Shown: one piece after another, positions 1 to 6,347 of the stretch
How the letters are laid out: every line of letters starts with the position of its first letter
Numbering within the stretch: the stretch's first letter is position 1
Origin: Chloroflexota bacterium
GTDB lineage: Bacteria; Chloroflexota; Anaerolineae; Anaerolineales; DRMV01
Reading direction: 5' to 3'
NCBI GenBank assembly: GCA_013154225.1
Contig: JAADCW010000090.1
Coordinates: forward strand, 1-6,395
Length of the DNA: 6,395 nucleotides
The notes under the pieces: generated by a model
Told to the model about the DNA's origin: nothing
What the model saw: only the letters and a program-made list of their open reading frames with translations
Databases searched by the model: none
Position numbers and translations under genes: made by a program

Positions 1-48
1 GTATGCGTACGGCCAAGTCATCTACCCAGCCCTGCAAAGCCAAGACAT
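1..48 (+). repeat. Left terminal inverted repeat
   Basis: The outer 48 bases pair with the reverse complement of 6348-6395 with mismatches only at positions 4, 5, 9, 16 and 33. The block at 17-32 is identical in both ends. It begins with GTA, as is usual for IS66-family tips. It is the likely binding and cleavage site for the transposase. Similarity to the other end continues well past this core, to about position 208. Confidence 0.9.
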
Positions 49-51
49 GGT

Positions 52-75
52 GTGCACTTACATTTAAGTGGGCAC
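52..75 (+). other. Subterminal stem-loop in the left end
   Basis: GTGCACTTA and TAAGTGGGCAC can pair into a 9-bp stem with a two-base bulge and a CATT loop. It lies between the terminal repeat and the tnpA ribosome binding site. The same arms recur at 6321-6344 in the right end. It could be a protein-binding palindrome or an RNA hairpin that damps tnpA expression from transcripts entering from outside; neither role is shown by the sequence. Confidence 0.45.
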
Positions 76-103
76 CAGTTCTAGCCTTTTAAGCGGGTAT
101 TTC

Positions 104-436
104 ATGCAGCCAACACGCCGTTCCTATTCCAAATCCTTCAAAGCTCAGGTCATTCAAGAGTGTGCCCAGCCCGGTGCTTCGATTGCCAGCATCGCACTCA
201 GCCATAACCTCAACGCAAACCTCGTCCACAAATGGATTCGCCTGCAAGCGCAGAAAAGCACGGCGCTGCAACCTGCATTTATTCCGTTACCCGTGCCGCT
301 GGCAGGGGCGAAATCCCACACATCATCATCGAATATTTGCGTTGAAATACAGCACCCGCGTGGCACCGTCACAGTGAACTGGCCCACTGAAAATGCTGCT
401 GCCTGCGCGACCTTTCTTCGAGACCTTCTGCGATGA
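104..436 (+). CDS. tnpA: IS66 transposition protein TnpA (helix-turn-helix)
   Basis: This 110-residue protein is the small first protein of IS66 elements, related to the OrfA helix-turn-helix proteins of IS3-type transposases. The N-terminal half (about residues 5-45) holds the DNA-binding region, with SYSKSFKAQVIQEC followed by ASIASIALSHNLNANLVHKW, the usual recognition-helix pattern. The C-terminal part is less conserved and ends FLRDLLR. The ATG at 104 is chosen over an upstream in-frame GTG at 68 because AGCGGG sits seven bases before it, because the upstream codons lie inside the terminal hairpin, and because MQPTRRSYSKSFK is a typical family start. The stop overlaps the tnpB start (ATGA), so translational coupling is likely. 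In IS66 elements all three proteins are needed for efficient transposition. A decayed copy of the start of this gene lies at the right end. Confidence 0.9.
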   Translation: MQPTRRSYSKSFKAQVIQECAQPGASIASIALSHNLNANLVHKWIRLQAQKSTALQPAFIPLPVPLAGAKSHTSSSNICVEIQHPRGTVTVNWPTENAAACATFLRDLLR

Positions 437-768
437 TTCGCATCGACTCCATCTGGCTCGCCACCGAGCCGATGGACATGCGCGCTGGTACCGAAACGGC
501 ATTAGCCAAGGTGATTGCGGTGTTCGGTGCGGCGCAGCCGCACTGTGCTTATCTTTTCGCCAACCGCCGCGCCAATCGCATGAAAGTGCTGGTGCATGAC
601 GGCTTCGGCATATGGCTGGCGGCGCGCCGGTTGAGCCAGGGCAAGTTCCACTGGCCAAGCATTCGTCATGGCTCTGAAATGCAGTTGGACACCGAGCAAC
701 TCCAAGCCTTGGTATTGGGCCTGCCATGGCAACGAGCAGGTTCCGGCGGCTCGATCACACTGCTTTAA
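433..768 (+). CDS. tnpB: IS66 accessory protein TnpB
   Basis: This 111-residue protein matches the IS66 Orf2 family (TnpB_IS66) in length and motifs. It opens MIRIDSIWLATEPMDMRAG and contains the hallmark YLFANRRANRMKVLVHDG (about residues 40-57), followed by FGIWLAARRLSQGKFHWP. The start codon overlaps the tnpA stop in ATGA, giving a tnpA-tnpB coupled pair, and tnpC begins 61 bases after the stop. The protein is required with TnpA and TnpC for normal transposition in studied elements, but its biochemical role is not well defined. No frameshift or internal stop is seen. It is unrelated to the RNA-guided TnpB nucleases of IS200/IS605 elements despite the shared name. Confidence 0.93.
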   Translation: MIRIDSIWLATEPMDMRAGTETALAKVIAVFGAAQPHCAYLFANRRANRMKVLVHDGFGIWLAARRLSQGKFHWPSIRHGSEMQLDTEQLQALVLGLPWQRAGSGGSITLL

Positions 769-829
769 CGGCTGCCATTAGCCTATCGGTCTATCGCCGC
801 GAAGCGCCTGCTCTGGCAAAATTCGGCGC

Positions 830-2377
830 ATGACTTCTTCTCCCAATCTCGACCAAATGACTCCCGACCAACTGCGTGCCTTAGCTGCGCAATTGCTCTC
901 GCAAGTCGAAACAATGGGTAAGACGGTCGAAACCATGGGCAAGAAGATCAACCGCGATCAGACGGTGATCGAGAAGCTGACCTTCGAAATTGCGCAGCTC
1001 AAGCGCTTGAAATTTGCCAAGCGCAGCGAGCAGATGAATCCTGAGCAGGCCAGTTTGCTCGATGACCTGATCGATACAGATATCGCAGCGATTGAAGCAG
1101 AGCTTCAGGCCTTGCAAACAGTGCCAGCGGCGACCGAGAAAAAGCAGAAGCCCAAGCGCACTGCATTGCCGGCTGAGTTTCCACGCACACTGATCCATCA
1201 CGAACCTGACAACACTCACTGCCCATGCGGCTGCGCGCTGAAACGCATCGGTGAAGATGTCAGTGAGAAGTTGGATTACACACCGGGCGTGTTCACCGTC
1301 GAGCGTCATGTACGTGGCAAATGGGTCTGCGATGACTGCGAAACGCTTATCCAGGCACCGGTTCCGGCTCAGATCATCGACAAGGGCATCCCAACCGCTG
1401 GGCTGCTGGCCCACGTCATGATTGCCAAGTTTGCTGACCATTTACCGCTTTACCGTCAGGAATCGATCTTCGGTCGAGCGGGCCTGGCGATTCCACGCTC
1501 AACCTTGGCCGAATGGGTTGGCGTGACTGGGGTTCAGTTGCAGCCGCTGGTCGATGCGCTGCGCGAAGTGGTACTCGGGCAGCAGATTATTCATGCCGAT
1601 GAAACACCCGTGCAAATGCTCATGCCGGGAACAAAGAAAACCCACCGTTCCTATGTTTGGGCCTACGCCACCAGCCAGTTCTCGGATGTGGCAGCGGTGG
1701 TTTATGACTTCAGCCCCAGCCGTGCCGGAGAGCATGCTCGCAACTTCCTGCAAGGCTGGAGGGGCAAGCTGGTCTGTGACGATTTTGGCGGTTACAAAGC
1801 CAGCTTCGAACTCGGCGTGACCGAAATCGGCTGCATGGCCCATGCACGGCGCAAATTCTTCGAGCTGCACGCTACGAATAAAAGCACGCTTGCTGAGCAA
1901 GCCCTGCGCTATATCCAGTTGTTGTACGAAATCGAGAGCGAAGTCCGCGATCTGGAGCCGGATTTACGGCGGCGAATACGGAAAGAAAAAGCCGTCCCGG
2001 TAATGGACATGCTACATGTCTGGATGAGCGCCCAGCGCGACCTTGTGCCCGAAGGCTCAGCCATCAGCAAAGCACTCGATTACAGCCTGAAACGCTGGGC
2101 AGCGCTGTCGCGCTACCTCGATGACGGGGCTGTACCCATAGACAACAATTGGGCAGAGAACCAGATCCGACCATGGGCTCTTGGACGCAAGAACTGGCTC
2201 TTCGCAGGGTCGCTACGCAGCGGAAAGCGGGCGGCGGCGATCATGAGTTTGATCCAGTCTGCGCGGCTCAACGGTCATGATCCGTATGCCTATTTGAAGG
2301 ACGTGCTCACACGCCTGCCGACGCAGCGGGCGAGTGAAATCGATCATTTGCTGCCGCATATTTGGCAACCGGTCTAA
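830..2377 (+). CDS. tnpC: IS66 DDE transposase TnpC
   Basis: This 515-residue protein is the catalytic transposase of the element. Residues 1-65 are a predicted leucine-rich coiled coil, starting with the family opening NLDQMTPDQLRALAAQLL. A zinc-binding region follows, with CPCGC at 131-135 and CDDC at 167-170. The RNase H-fold core supplies the likely DDE residues: D257 in HADETPV, D318 in CDDFGGYK and E443 in NNWAENQIRPWALGRKNW. The C-terminal segment AAIMSLIQSARLNGHDPY to the end is the typical IS66 tail. The length is normal and nothing is missing, so the enzyme is probably active. No strong Shine-Dalgarno sequence precedes the ATG; expression may depend on coupling to tnpB 61 bases upstream. 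The coding strand converges with the passenger gene at 2510-3829. A 21-base tandem duplication lies in the coiled-coil region. Confidence 0.95.
   Translation: MTSSPNLDQMTPDQLRALAAQLLSQVETMGKTVETMGKKINRDQTVIEKLTFEIAQLKRLKFAKRSEQMNPEQASLLDDLIDTDIAAIEAELQALQTVPAATEKKQKPKRTALPAEFPRTLIHHEPDNTHCPCGCALKRIGEDVSEKLDYTPGVFTVERHVRGKWVCDDCETLIQAPVPAQIIDKGIPTAGLLAHVMIAKFADHLPLYRQESIFGRAGLAIPRSTLAEWVGVTGVQLQPLVDALREVVLGQQIIHADETPVQMLMPGTKKTHRSYVWAYATSQFSDVAAVVYDFSPSRAGEHARNFLQGWRGKLVCDDFGGYKASFELGVTEIGCMAHARRKFFELHATNKSTLAEQALRYIQLLYEIESEVRDLEPDLRRRIRKEKAVPVMDMLHVWMSAQRDLVPEGSAISKALDYSLKRWAALSRYLDDGAVPIDNNWAENQIRPWALGRKNWLFAGSLRSGKRAAAIMSLIQSARLNGHDPYAYLKDVLTRLPTQRASEIDHLLPHIWQPV
905..946 (+). repeat. tnpC: Tandem 21-base repeat inside tnpC
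   Basis: Two adjacent 21-base units (905-925 and 926-946) differ at four positions and encode VETMGKT and VETMGKK, residues 26-39. Seven residues equals one coiled-coil heptad, so the duplication lengthens the predicted N-terminal coil by two turns while keeping the register. Confidence 0.75.
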
Positions 2378-2509
2378 TTGCGTAAGACGTGATGCTCGGA
2401 TGCAAACGTTCAGTTGCGCCCAGTAAGCAGCGATGATGTCATATTGGACAAGCACGCTTATCGTGAGAAATTGGAACAGCCTTACGAGGTTGTGCCCGAT
2501 ACAGTTACA
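2378..2509. other. Convergent gap between tnpC and the chemoreceptor gene; possible relic of an internal IS66 right end
   Basis: A simple IS66 would have its right end here. Two weak candidates are visible. Bases 2392-2407 (ATGCTCGGATGCAAAC) agree at 10 of 16 positions with the inner-to-outer reading of either terminal repeat. Bases 2432-2461 end in AGCACGCTTAT, which resembles an IS66 tip (CGCTTAC), preceded by a GATGTCAT that echoes the GATGACAT of the right end. Neither is convincing alone. I see no strong intrinsic terminator, so tnpC transcripts may run antisense into the chemoreceptor gene and the reverse. Confidence 0.3.
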
Positions 2510-3829
2510 TCAGAGCTCTTCCTTTGCCTCGGCGAACTGGCGCACGGCGTCGACTACTTGCCGTGCTCCGCTCTGAATTTCCTCTATCACAAAGCCGGCT
2601 TGGCTGACCAAATCGACGCCTTGATCGACCTTTTGGCGACTAGCCTGCATGCTCTCCACAGCATCCTGCGCTAGTTCATGGTTGCGCTTCACAACATCGA
2701 CGATTTCCACGGTGGCCTGCGCCGTGCGGGCTGCAAGGTTTCGTACTTCATCGGCGACCACCGCAAAACCTCGGCCTTGTTCACCCGCCCTTGCAGCTTC
2801 GATAGCAGCATTTAGAGCAAGTAGGTTGGTCTGCTCGGCGATACCTCGGATGGTCTGCACGATGCTGCGGATCATCTCTGACTGCTGATTGACTGCAGTG
2901 ATGCCTTCAGCCGCTCGTGAGAGCTCGGCTGCTATGCCTTGTACCACCTCGACCGTTTCACTAATGACCTCGGCACCATGGCGAGCGCTTCTGTCCGTCT
3001 GCTGGGATATATTGTAGGCGAACGTGGCTGCATCGGATTCTGCCTGCTGCTGGCGCACTTGGGACGTAATATCACGGGCAAACTTAACTACTTTGTAAAG
3101 CCGGCCACTGGCATCGAATACCGGGTTGTAGGTTGCGCTCAGCCAGACGGTATCGCCATGCCGGTTGAGTCGCTGGAAGCGTCCAGAGAAGAACTCACCA
3201 CGGTTCAGTCGCTCCCAGAAATCGCGGTATTCAGGAGAGTCCGCTTCACCTCGTGTGCAGAACATGCGGTGGTGCTTTCCCCGAATCTCATCCAGGCGAT
3301 AGCCCATGGCCTGCTCGAAGTTTTCGTTGGCGTCGAGAACCTCACCTTTCAAGTTAAAGGAAATCGCAGCCATCGAGCGACTGATGGCCTGAACCATGCT
3401 GCTCTGCTCCTGCTCACGGATCACCTGAGTAGTAATGTCGGTGGCCAGCTTCAGCACGCCTTCGACGCGACCATCGGCGCCTCGGATAGGGTTGTAGCTG
3501 GCTTCGAGCCAGACCTCCAGGCCTTGCTTATTACGCCTCAGGAAACGTTCACGTATGTACTCGCCACCAGCCAGGCGCTGCCAGAACTTACGATAGTCGG
3601 CACTCGCCTGGTAATCAGGAAAACAGAAAATACGATGGTGCTGTCCGACGATCTCCTCCAGTCGGTAGCCCATGGTGGTAAGAAGGTTCTCATTGGCACC
3701 TATGATGGTGCCATCGGGTTTAAATTCAATTGTTGCCGTCGAACGGTCAACGGCCACGGCCCTTGCTTCTGCGGCCTGAAGCTTTTGCAGAGCCTCAGCC
3801 AAGGTCTGCTTGATTGCCTTGTTGAACAT
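2510..3829 (-). CDS. BdlA-like PAS-PAS methyl-accepting chemotaxis protein, cytoplasmic
   Basis: This 439-residue protein has two tandem PAS domains (about 24-133 and 146-255) and a chemoreceptor signalling domain (about 270-435). The PAS domains are clear duplicates: each has ANEN, MGYRL-EI-G-HHR-FC, FW-RL--GE and YNP, ending in a DIT(T/S)QV linker. The signalling hairpin tip lies at 332-367, with EQTNLLALNAAIEAARAGE and GRGFAVVADEVRNLA, the CheA/CheW contact region. There is no transmembrane segment, so it is a soluble receptor. Architecture and size fit BdlA of P. aeruginosa (about 417 residues), a dispersal regulator reported to be linked to c-di-GMP and to bind heme through PAS; Aer-like energy receptors are an alternative. 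No C-terminal CheR-binding pentapeptide is seen. AAGG lies seven bases before the ATG. It is 152 bases downstream of the c-di-GMP enzyme gene on the same strand, suggesting co-expression or a private promoter. The symbol is withheld because such paralogues are numerous. Confidence 0.9.
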   Translation of the reverse strand: MFNKAIKQTLAEALQKLQAAEARAVAVDRSTATIEFKPDGTIIGANENLLTTMGYRLEEIVGQHHRIFCFPDYQASADYRKFWQRLAGGEYIRERFLRRNKQGLEVWLEASYNPIRGADGRVEGVLKLATDITTQVIREQEQSSMVQAISRSMAAISFNLKGEVLDANENFEQAMGYRLDEIRGKHHRMFCTRGEADSPEYRDFWERLNRGEFFSGRFQRLNRHGDTVWLSATYNPVFDASGRLYKVVKFARDITSQVRQQQAESDAATFAYNISQQTDRSARHGAEVISETVEVVQGIAAELSRAAEGITAVNQQSEMIRSIVQTIRGIAEQTNLLALNAAIEAARAGEQGRGFAVVADEVRNLAARTAQATVEIVDVVKRNHELAQDAVESMQASRQKVDQGVDLVSQAGFVIEEIQSGARQVVDAVRQFAEAKEEL

Positions 3830-3981
3830 TGATTAGCCTTAGAGTGAATTTTACTATCGGACGAATGAGGAGAAGCCGTAAATCCCAATTCGAATGTTTA
3901 ACTGATGCTTAAATCAGGTGATGTAGCGGGTCTGCAAATTGCACCAGCAAGCACCAACTTGAATCTATGGCTTGTGCAGTA
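3830..3981 (-). promoter_or_regulatory. Intergenic leader of the chemoreceptor gene
   Basis: These 152 bases separate the two passenger genes. The only element I can support is the Shine-Dalgarno AAGG at 3840-3837. The gap is long enough for a promoter of its own. TCCGATAG at 3860-3853 resembles the -10 box of flagellar sigma-28 promoters (GCCGATAA), which drive many chemoreceptor genes, but the expected -35 TAAAG is not found at the right spacing. No clear terminator follows the upstream gene, so read-through is also possible. Confidence 0.3.
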
Positions 3982-6051
3982 TCACGCTAGAGTCTTGGTC
4001 GCGCTTAAGCTTTCCAGCATCCTCTCTGCGCTCATCGGCTTGCCCAGCAGGTAACCTTGCAAAATGTCGCAACCCAACTCGGTAAGCATCTGTTGTTGTT
4101 CAGCGGTTTCCACACCCTCTGCAACGATCCTCAGCCCCAGCGTTTTACCGAGCGCTACTATGGCCGAAACGATAGCCGCGTCATCGTTACACTTAGCCAG
4201 CTCGGTGATAAAACCTCGGTCGATCTTCAGTTCGTTGGCTGGTAGGCGCTTAAGATAAAGCAGGCTGGAATAACCGGTACCAAAGTCGTCGATGGAGATA
4301 TTCACGCCCAATGCTGCCAATTGATCAAGAACAATCAAAGCAGCTTCAGCGTCCCGCATCGCCGTAGATTCGGTAACTTCCAGTGTCAGGAAACGGGGGG
4401 GCAGGCCACTGCTTTGCAGGGCATTGCGCACGACATCAACGAGCTTTGCATGGGCCAGTTGTACCGTCGAAATGTTGACCGCAATACTCCATTCGTCTTT
4501 ACCTTCGCCTAACGCTTGCCATTCGGCCATCTGCCGGCACGCCTCATGGATTACCCAGCTACCGATTGGCACGATCAATCCAGTACGCTCTGCCAAGGGC
4601 AGGAAACGGACGGGCGGCACCAAGCCCAAACCTGGCTTGTTCCAACGCAGTAAAGCTTCAACGCCGATCATAGGGCCATTTGGGGCGAGCATCTTCGGCT
4701 GGAAGTGCAGGATAAATTCATTCCGATCCAGTGCGCACCGCAGATCCTGTTGCATTTCCAACTGCAGGTGAGCGTTAACGTTCATAGCTTTTTCAAAGAA
4801 GCAGTAGCCATCGCGGCCCTGCTCCTTGGCGTGGTACATAGCCGCATCGGCATTGACCATCAGCTCATGCTCGGTTAGGCCATTTTCTGGGAATATAGCG
4901 ATACCGATGCTAGCGGACACATGCACTGTCTGCCGCCCAAGTACGTAAGGTAATCGAATATTTTCCACCAAGCGTTGCGCCAACATCGCAGCGTCTTCAG
5001 GTTCGCCGGGATCGATAAGCAGAACGAACTCGTCGCCTCCGAGGCGAGCCACCGTATCTTCGCCGCGTTTGGCGTCGTTGATTCGCTTTGCTACTTGCAG
5101 AAGCAACTGGTCGCCAGTGTGATGACCGTAAGTATCGTTAACAGCTTTGAAACCATCCAGATCCATGAAGAGTACGGCAAAGTGGCTCTTCTGCCTGATG
5201 GCTTTATGAATCGCTTGCTGAAGACGGTCGTTTAGGAGGATACGGTTAGGGAGGCGAGTAAGATTGTCGTGAAGAGCTAGCTGCACCAGTTCACTGTTTG
5301 CGAGGTCAAGGGAGCTGGCAAGTATGCTGGTGCGGACGTCAAGCATTGATACGATCAAGGCAATAGCGCAGACAGCCAGCGTGATCAGAATCACCAAAAC
5401 CATTAGCCAGTTGCTATCAATGCCTGCATTGACCGCTCCGCACACGCTCCCGATAGGAAATTGGGCAGCCGCCATTCCGGTATAGTGCATTCCAACAATG
5501 GCACACCCCATAATTAACGAGGCGCCGATGCGTGTACGATTGATGTACTGACCTTCGCCACGCAGGCGGAAAGCGATCCACAAAGCCACGCCCGAAGCAA
5601 GGATAGCAATCAGCACCGATAGCGCGAACAACGACGGAACGTATTCCACTACAGGATTCATCAGCAGCGCCGCCATTCCAACGTAGTGCATGGATGCAAT
5701 TCCGATACCCATGAGCACCGCACCAAGCAGCAAACGCGGCAGTGGCATTTCCGTCTGGCATGCTAGCCACAAAGCAAAGGCGGAGGAGGCGATGGCGATC
5801 AACAACGATAAGCCAGTCAGCGTCAGGTCGTAACCCAGCTCGATGGGCAGTTGGAAGGCCAACATGCCAATAAAATGCATCGACCAGAGGCCCGTGCCCA
5901 TGGCGGAAGCTCCACCGGCAAGCCAAAGTGCCGATGCTTTGCCTTCGGTACGGGTGACTCGACCAGTCATGTCCAGCGCGGTATAAGACGCCAGGATCGC
6001 TACGGCGAAGGAAAACAGCACATACACGCTGTTATAGCTGCTTACTAGCAT
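3982..6051 (-). CDS. MHYT-GGDEF-EAL membrane cyclic-di-GMP synthase/phosphodiesterase (MucR/NbdA-like)
   Basis: This 689-residue protein begins with a seven-helix MHYT membrane sensor (about 1-240) carrying its three motifs: MHFIGM at 58-63, MHYVGM at 121-126 and MHYTGM at 188-193. MHYT is proposed to bind copper and sense O2, CO or NO. A GGDEF domain (about 255-420) follows, with HDNLTRLPNR, DLDGFKAVND and an intact GGDEF at 338-342, plus the inhibitory RxxD site (R329, D332) five residues before it. The EAL domain (about 430-680) keeps E465-A-L, N526, E558, DDFGTGYS (D588, D589), K609, E645 and Q665, the residues expected of an active phosphodiesterase. Both activities are therefore possible. 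Length and intact GGDEF fit P. aeruginosa MucR (about 685 residues) better than NbdA, whose GGDEF is degenerate. The ATG is chosen because MLVSSYN leads straight into helix 1; GGGG lies five bases upstream. Confidence 0.95.
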   Translation of the reverse strand: MLVSSYNSVYVLFSFAVAILASYTALDMTGRVTRTEGKASALWLAGGASAMGTGLWSMHFIGMLAFQLPIELGYDLTLTGLSLLIAIASSAFALWLACQTEMPLPRLLLGAVLMGIGIASMHYVGMAALLMNPVVEYVPSLFALSVLIAILASGVALWIAFRLRGEGQYINRTRIGASLIMGCAIVGMHYTGMAAAQFPIGSVCGAVNAGIDSNWLMVLVILITLAVCAIALIVSMLDVRTSILASSLDLANSELVQLALHDNLTRLPNRILLNDRLQQAIHKAIRQKSHFAVLFMDLDGFKAVNDTYGHHTGDQLLLQVAKRINDAKRGEDTVARLGGDEFVLLIDPGEPEDAAMLAQRLVENIRLPYVLGRQTVHVSASIGIAIFPENGLTEHELMVNADAAMYHAKEQGRDGYCFFEKAMNVNAHLQLEMQQDLRCALDRNEFILHFQPKMLAPNGPMIGVEALLRWNKPGLGLVPPVRFLPLAERTGLIVPIGSWVIHEACRQMAEWQALGEGKDEWSIAVNISTVQLAHAKLVDVVRNALQSSGLPPRFLTLEVTESTAMRDAEAALIVLDQLAALGVNISIDDFGTGYSSLLYLKRLPANELKIDRGFITELAKCNDDAAIVSAIVALGKTLGLRIVAEGVETAEQQQMLTELGCDILQGYLLGKPMSAERMLESLSATKTLA

Positions 6052-6145
6052 TGAAACCCCGAAGGTTGAATTTGGCTCCTCTGGGCCATCGGCGGCACGA
6101 GCAGTTTCTGAAGAGTACGCTTCATCCTATCGTCAAAAATTTTAC
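6052..6145 (-). promoter_or_regulatory. Leader of the MHYT-GGDEF-EAL gene
   Basis: These bases lie between the terminator-like hairpin and the start codon, and should contain the passenger promoter if the hairpin terminates transcription. An AT-rich stretch is followed by TTGACG at 6136-6131, a fair -35 box, but no good -10 box occurs 16-18 bases later. CAGAGGAG at 6083-6076 is a strong Shine-Dalgarno match, yet it is about 24 bases before the ATG and no in-frame start codon follows it closely, so translation probably uses the weaker GGGG at 6060-6057. No operator is recognisable. Confidence 0.3.
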
Positions 6146-6190
6146 AAAAAAAAGCGTCATGCCAGCCTTGCGACTTCCACGGGCACGCTT
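6146..6190 (-). terminator. Candidate intrinsic terminator between the right end and the passenger genes
   Basis: On the minus strand AAGCGTGCC (6190-6182) can pair with GGCATGACGCTT, forming a 9-bp stem with a three-base TGA bulge, followed at once by eight T (6153-6146). The loop is rather long (about 21 bases), which weakens the call. It would stop transcripts entering from outside the right end before they reach the MHYT gene. It is directional: on the plus strand there is an A run before the stem and no T tract after it. Confidence 0.5.
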
Positions 6191-6293
6191 ACGGCTGAAT
6201 GCGATGCTGGCAATTGTAGTGCCGTGCTGGGCACCCATATTGAATGACCTGGGCTTTGAAGGCCTTGGAATAGGAACCGAGTGTTGGCTGCAT
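6189..6293 (-). pseudogene. tnpA: Remnant of a second tnpA (5' part only, frameshifted)
   Basis: Read on the minus strand, the ATG at 6293 opens MQPTLGSYSKAFKAQVIQ, which matches the first 18 residues of the intact TnpA with three differences. A one-base insertion relative to the intact gene then shifts the frame, and translation stops at TAA (6191-6189) after 34 residues. DNA similarity to the left tnpA continues through the shifted part to about 6187 and then ends abruptly, where about 220 bases of tnpA and all of tnpB and tnpC are missing. A TAAACGGG leader corresponding to the left gene's ribosome site is kept. It is a relic of an inverted IS66 copy; a functional peptide is unlikely because the recognition helix is lost. 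Confidence 0.85.
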
Positions 6294-6320
6294 GAAATAC
6301 CCGTTTAAAGGCTAGATCTG

Positions 6321-6344
6321 GTGCTCACTTAAATTTGAGTGCAC
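6321..6344 (-). other. Subterminal stem-loop in the right end
   Basis: On the minus strand, GTGCACT and AGTGAGCAC pair with the same two-base bulge as the hairpin at 52-75, although the centre of the stem has a mismatch here. The outer GTGC/GCAC arms and the inner ACT/AGT are preserved between ends that have otherwise diverged by about 15%. Confidence 0.4.
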
Positions 6345-6347
6345 TCG

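Noticed and set aside
68..103. Upstream GTG start for tnpA
   Set aside because: It has no ribosome site, lies inside the terminal hairpin, and adds residues not typical of the family; the ATG at 104 has a good ribosome site.
881..1441. Minus-strand frame of 186 codons
   Set aside because: It is a shadow of tnpC, with no start signal and no known motifs.
2414..2674. Plus-strand frame reading DDVILDKHAYREKLEQ after tnpC
   Set aside because: It needs a TTG start, overlaps the end of the receptor gene antisense, and I recognise no family. The first part could be a fragment but there is no support.
2939..3832. Open frame of 297 codons on the plus strand
   Set aside because: It lies wholly antisense to the PAS-PAS receptor, whose protein has clear conserved domains. 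The antisense translation shows no recognisable domain and no ribosome site.
3931..3958. Sigma-54-like promoter before the receptor gene (TGGTGC...GTGCA)
   Set aside because: Neither possible pairing gives the fixed GG-to-GC spacing of sigma-54 sites; one is a base too long, the other a base too short.
5417..5926. Minus-strand frame of 169 codons
   Set aside because: It is a shifted frame inside the MHYT domain of the confirmed gene.
6051..6308. Plus-strand frame of 85 codons
   Set aside because: It is the antisense of the tnpA remnant and the cargo leader. The similar antisense text at 89-271 opposite the left tnpA only reflects the inverted repeat.
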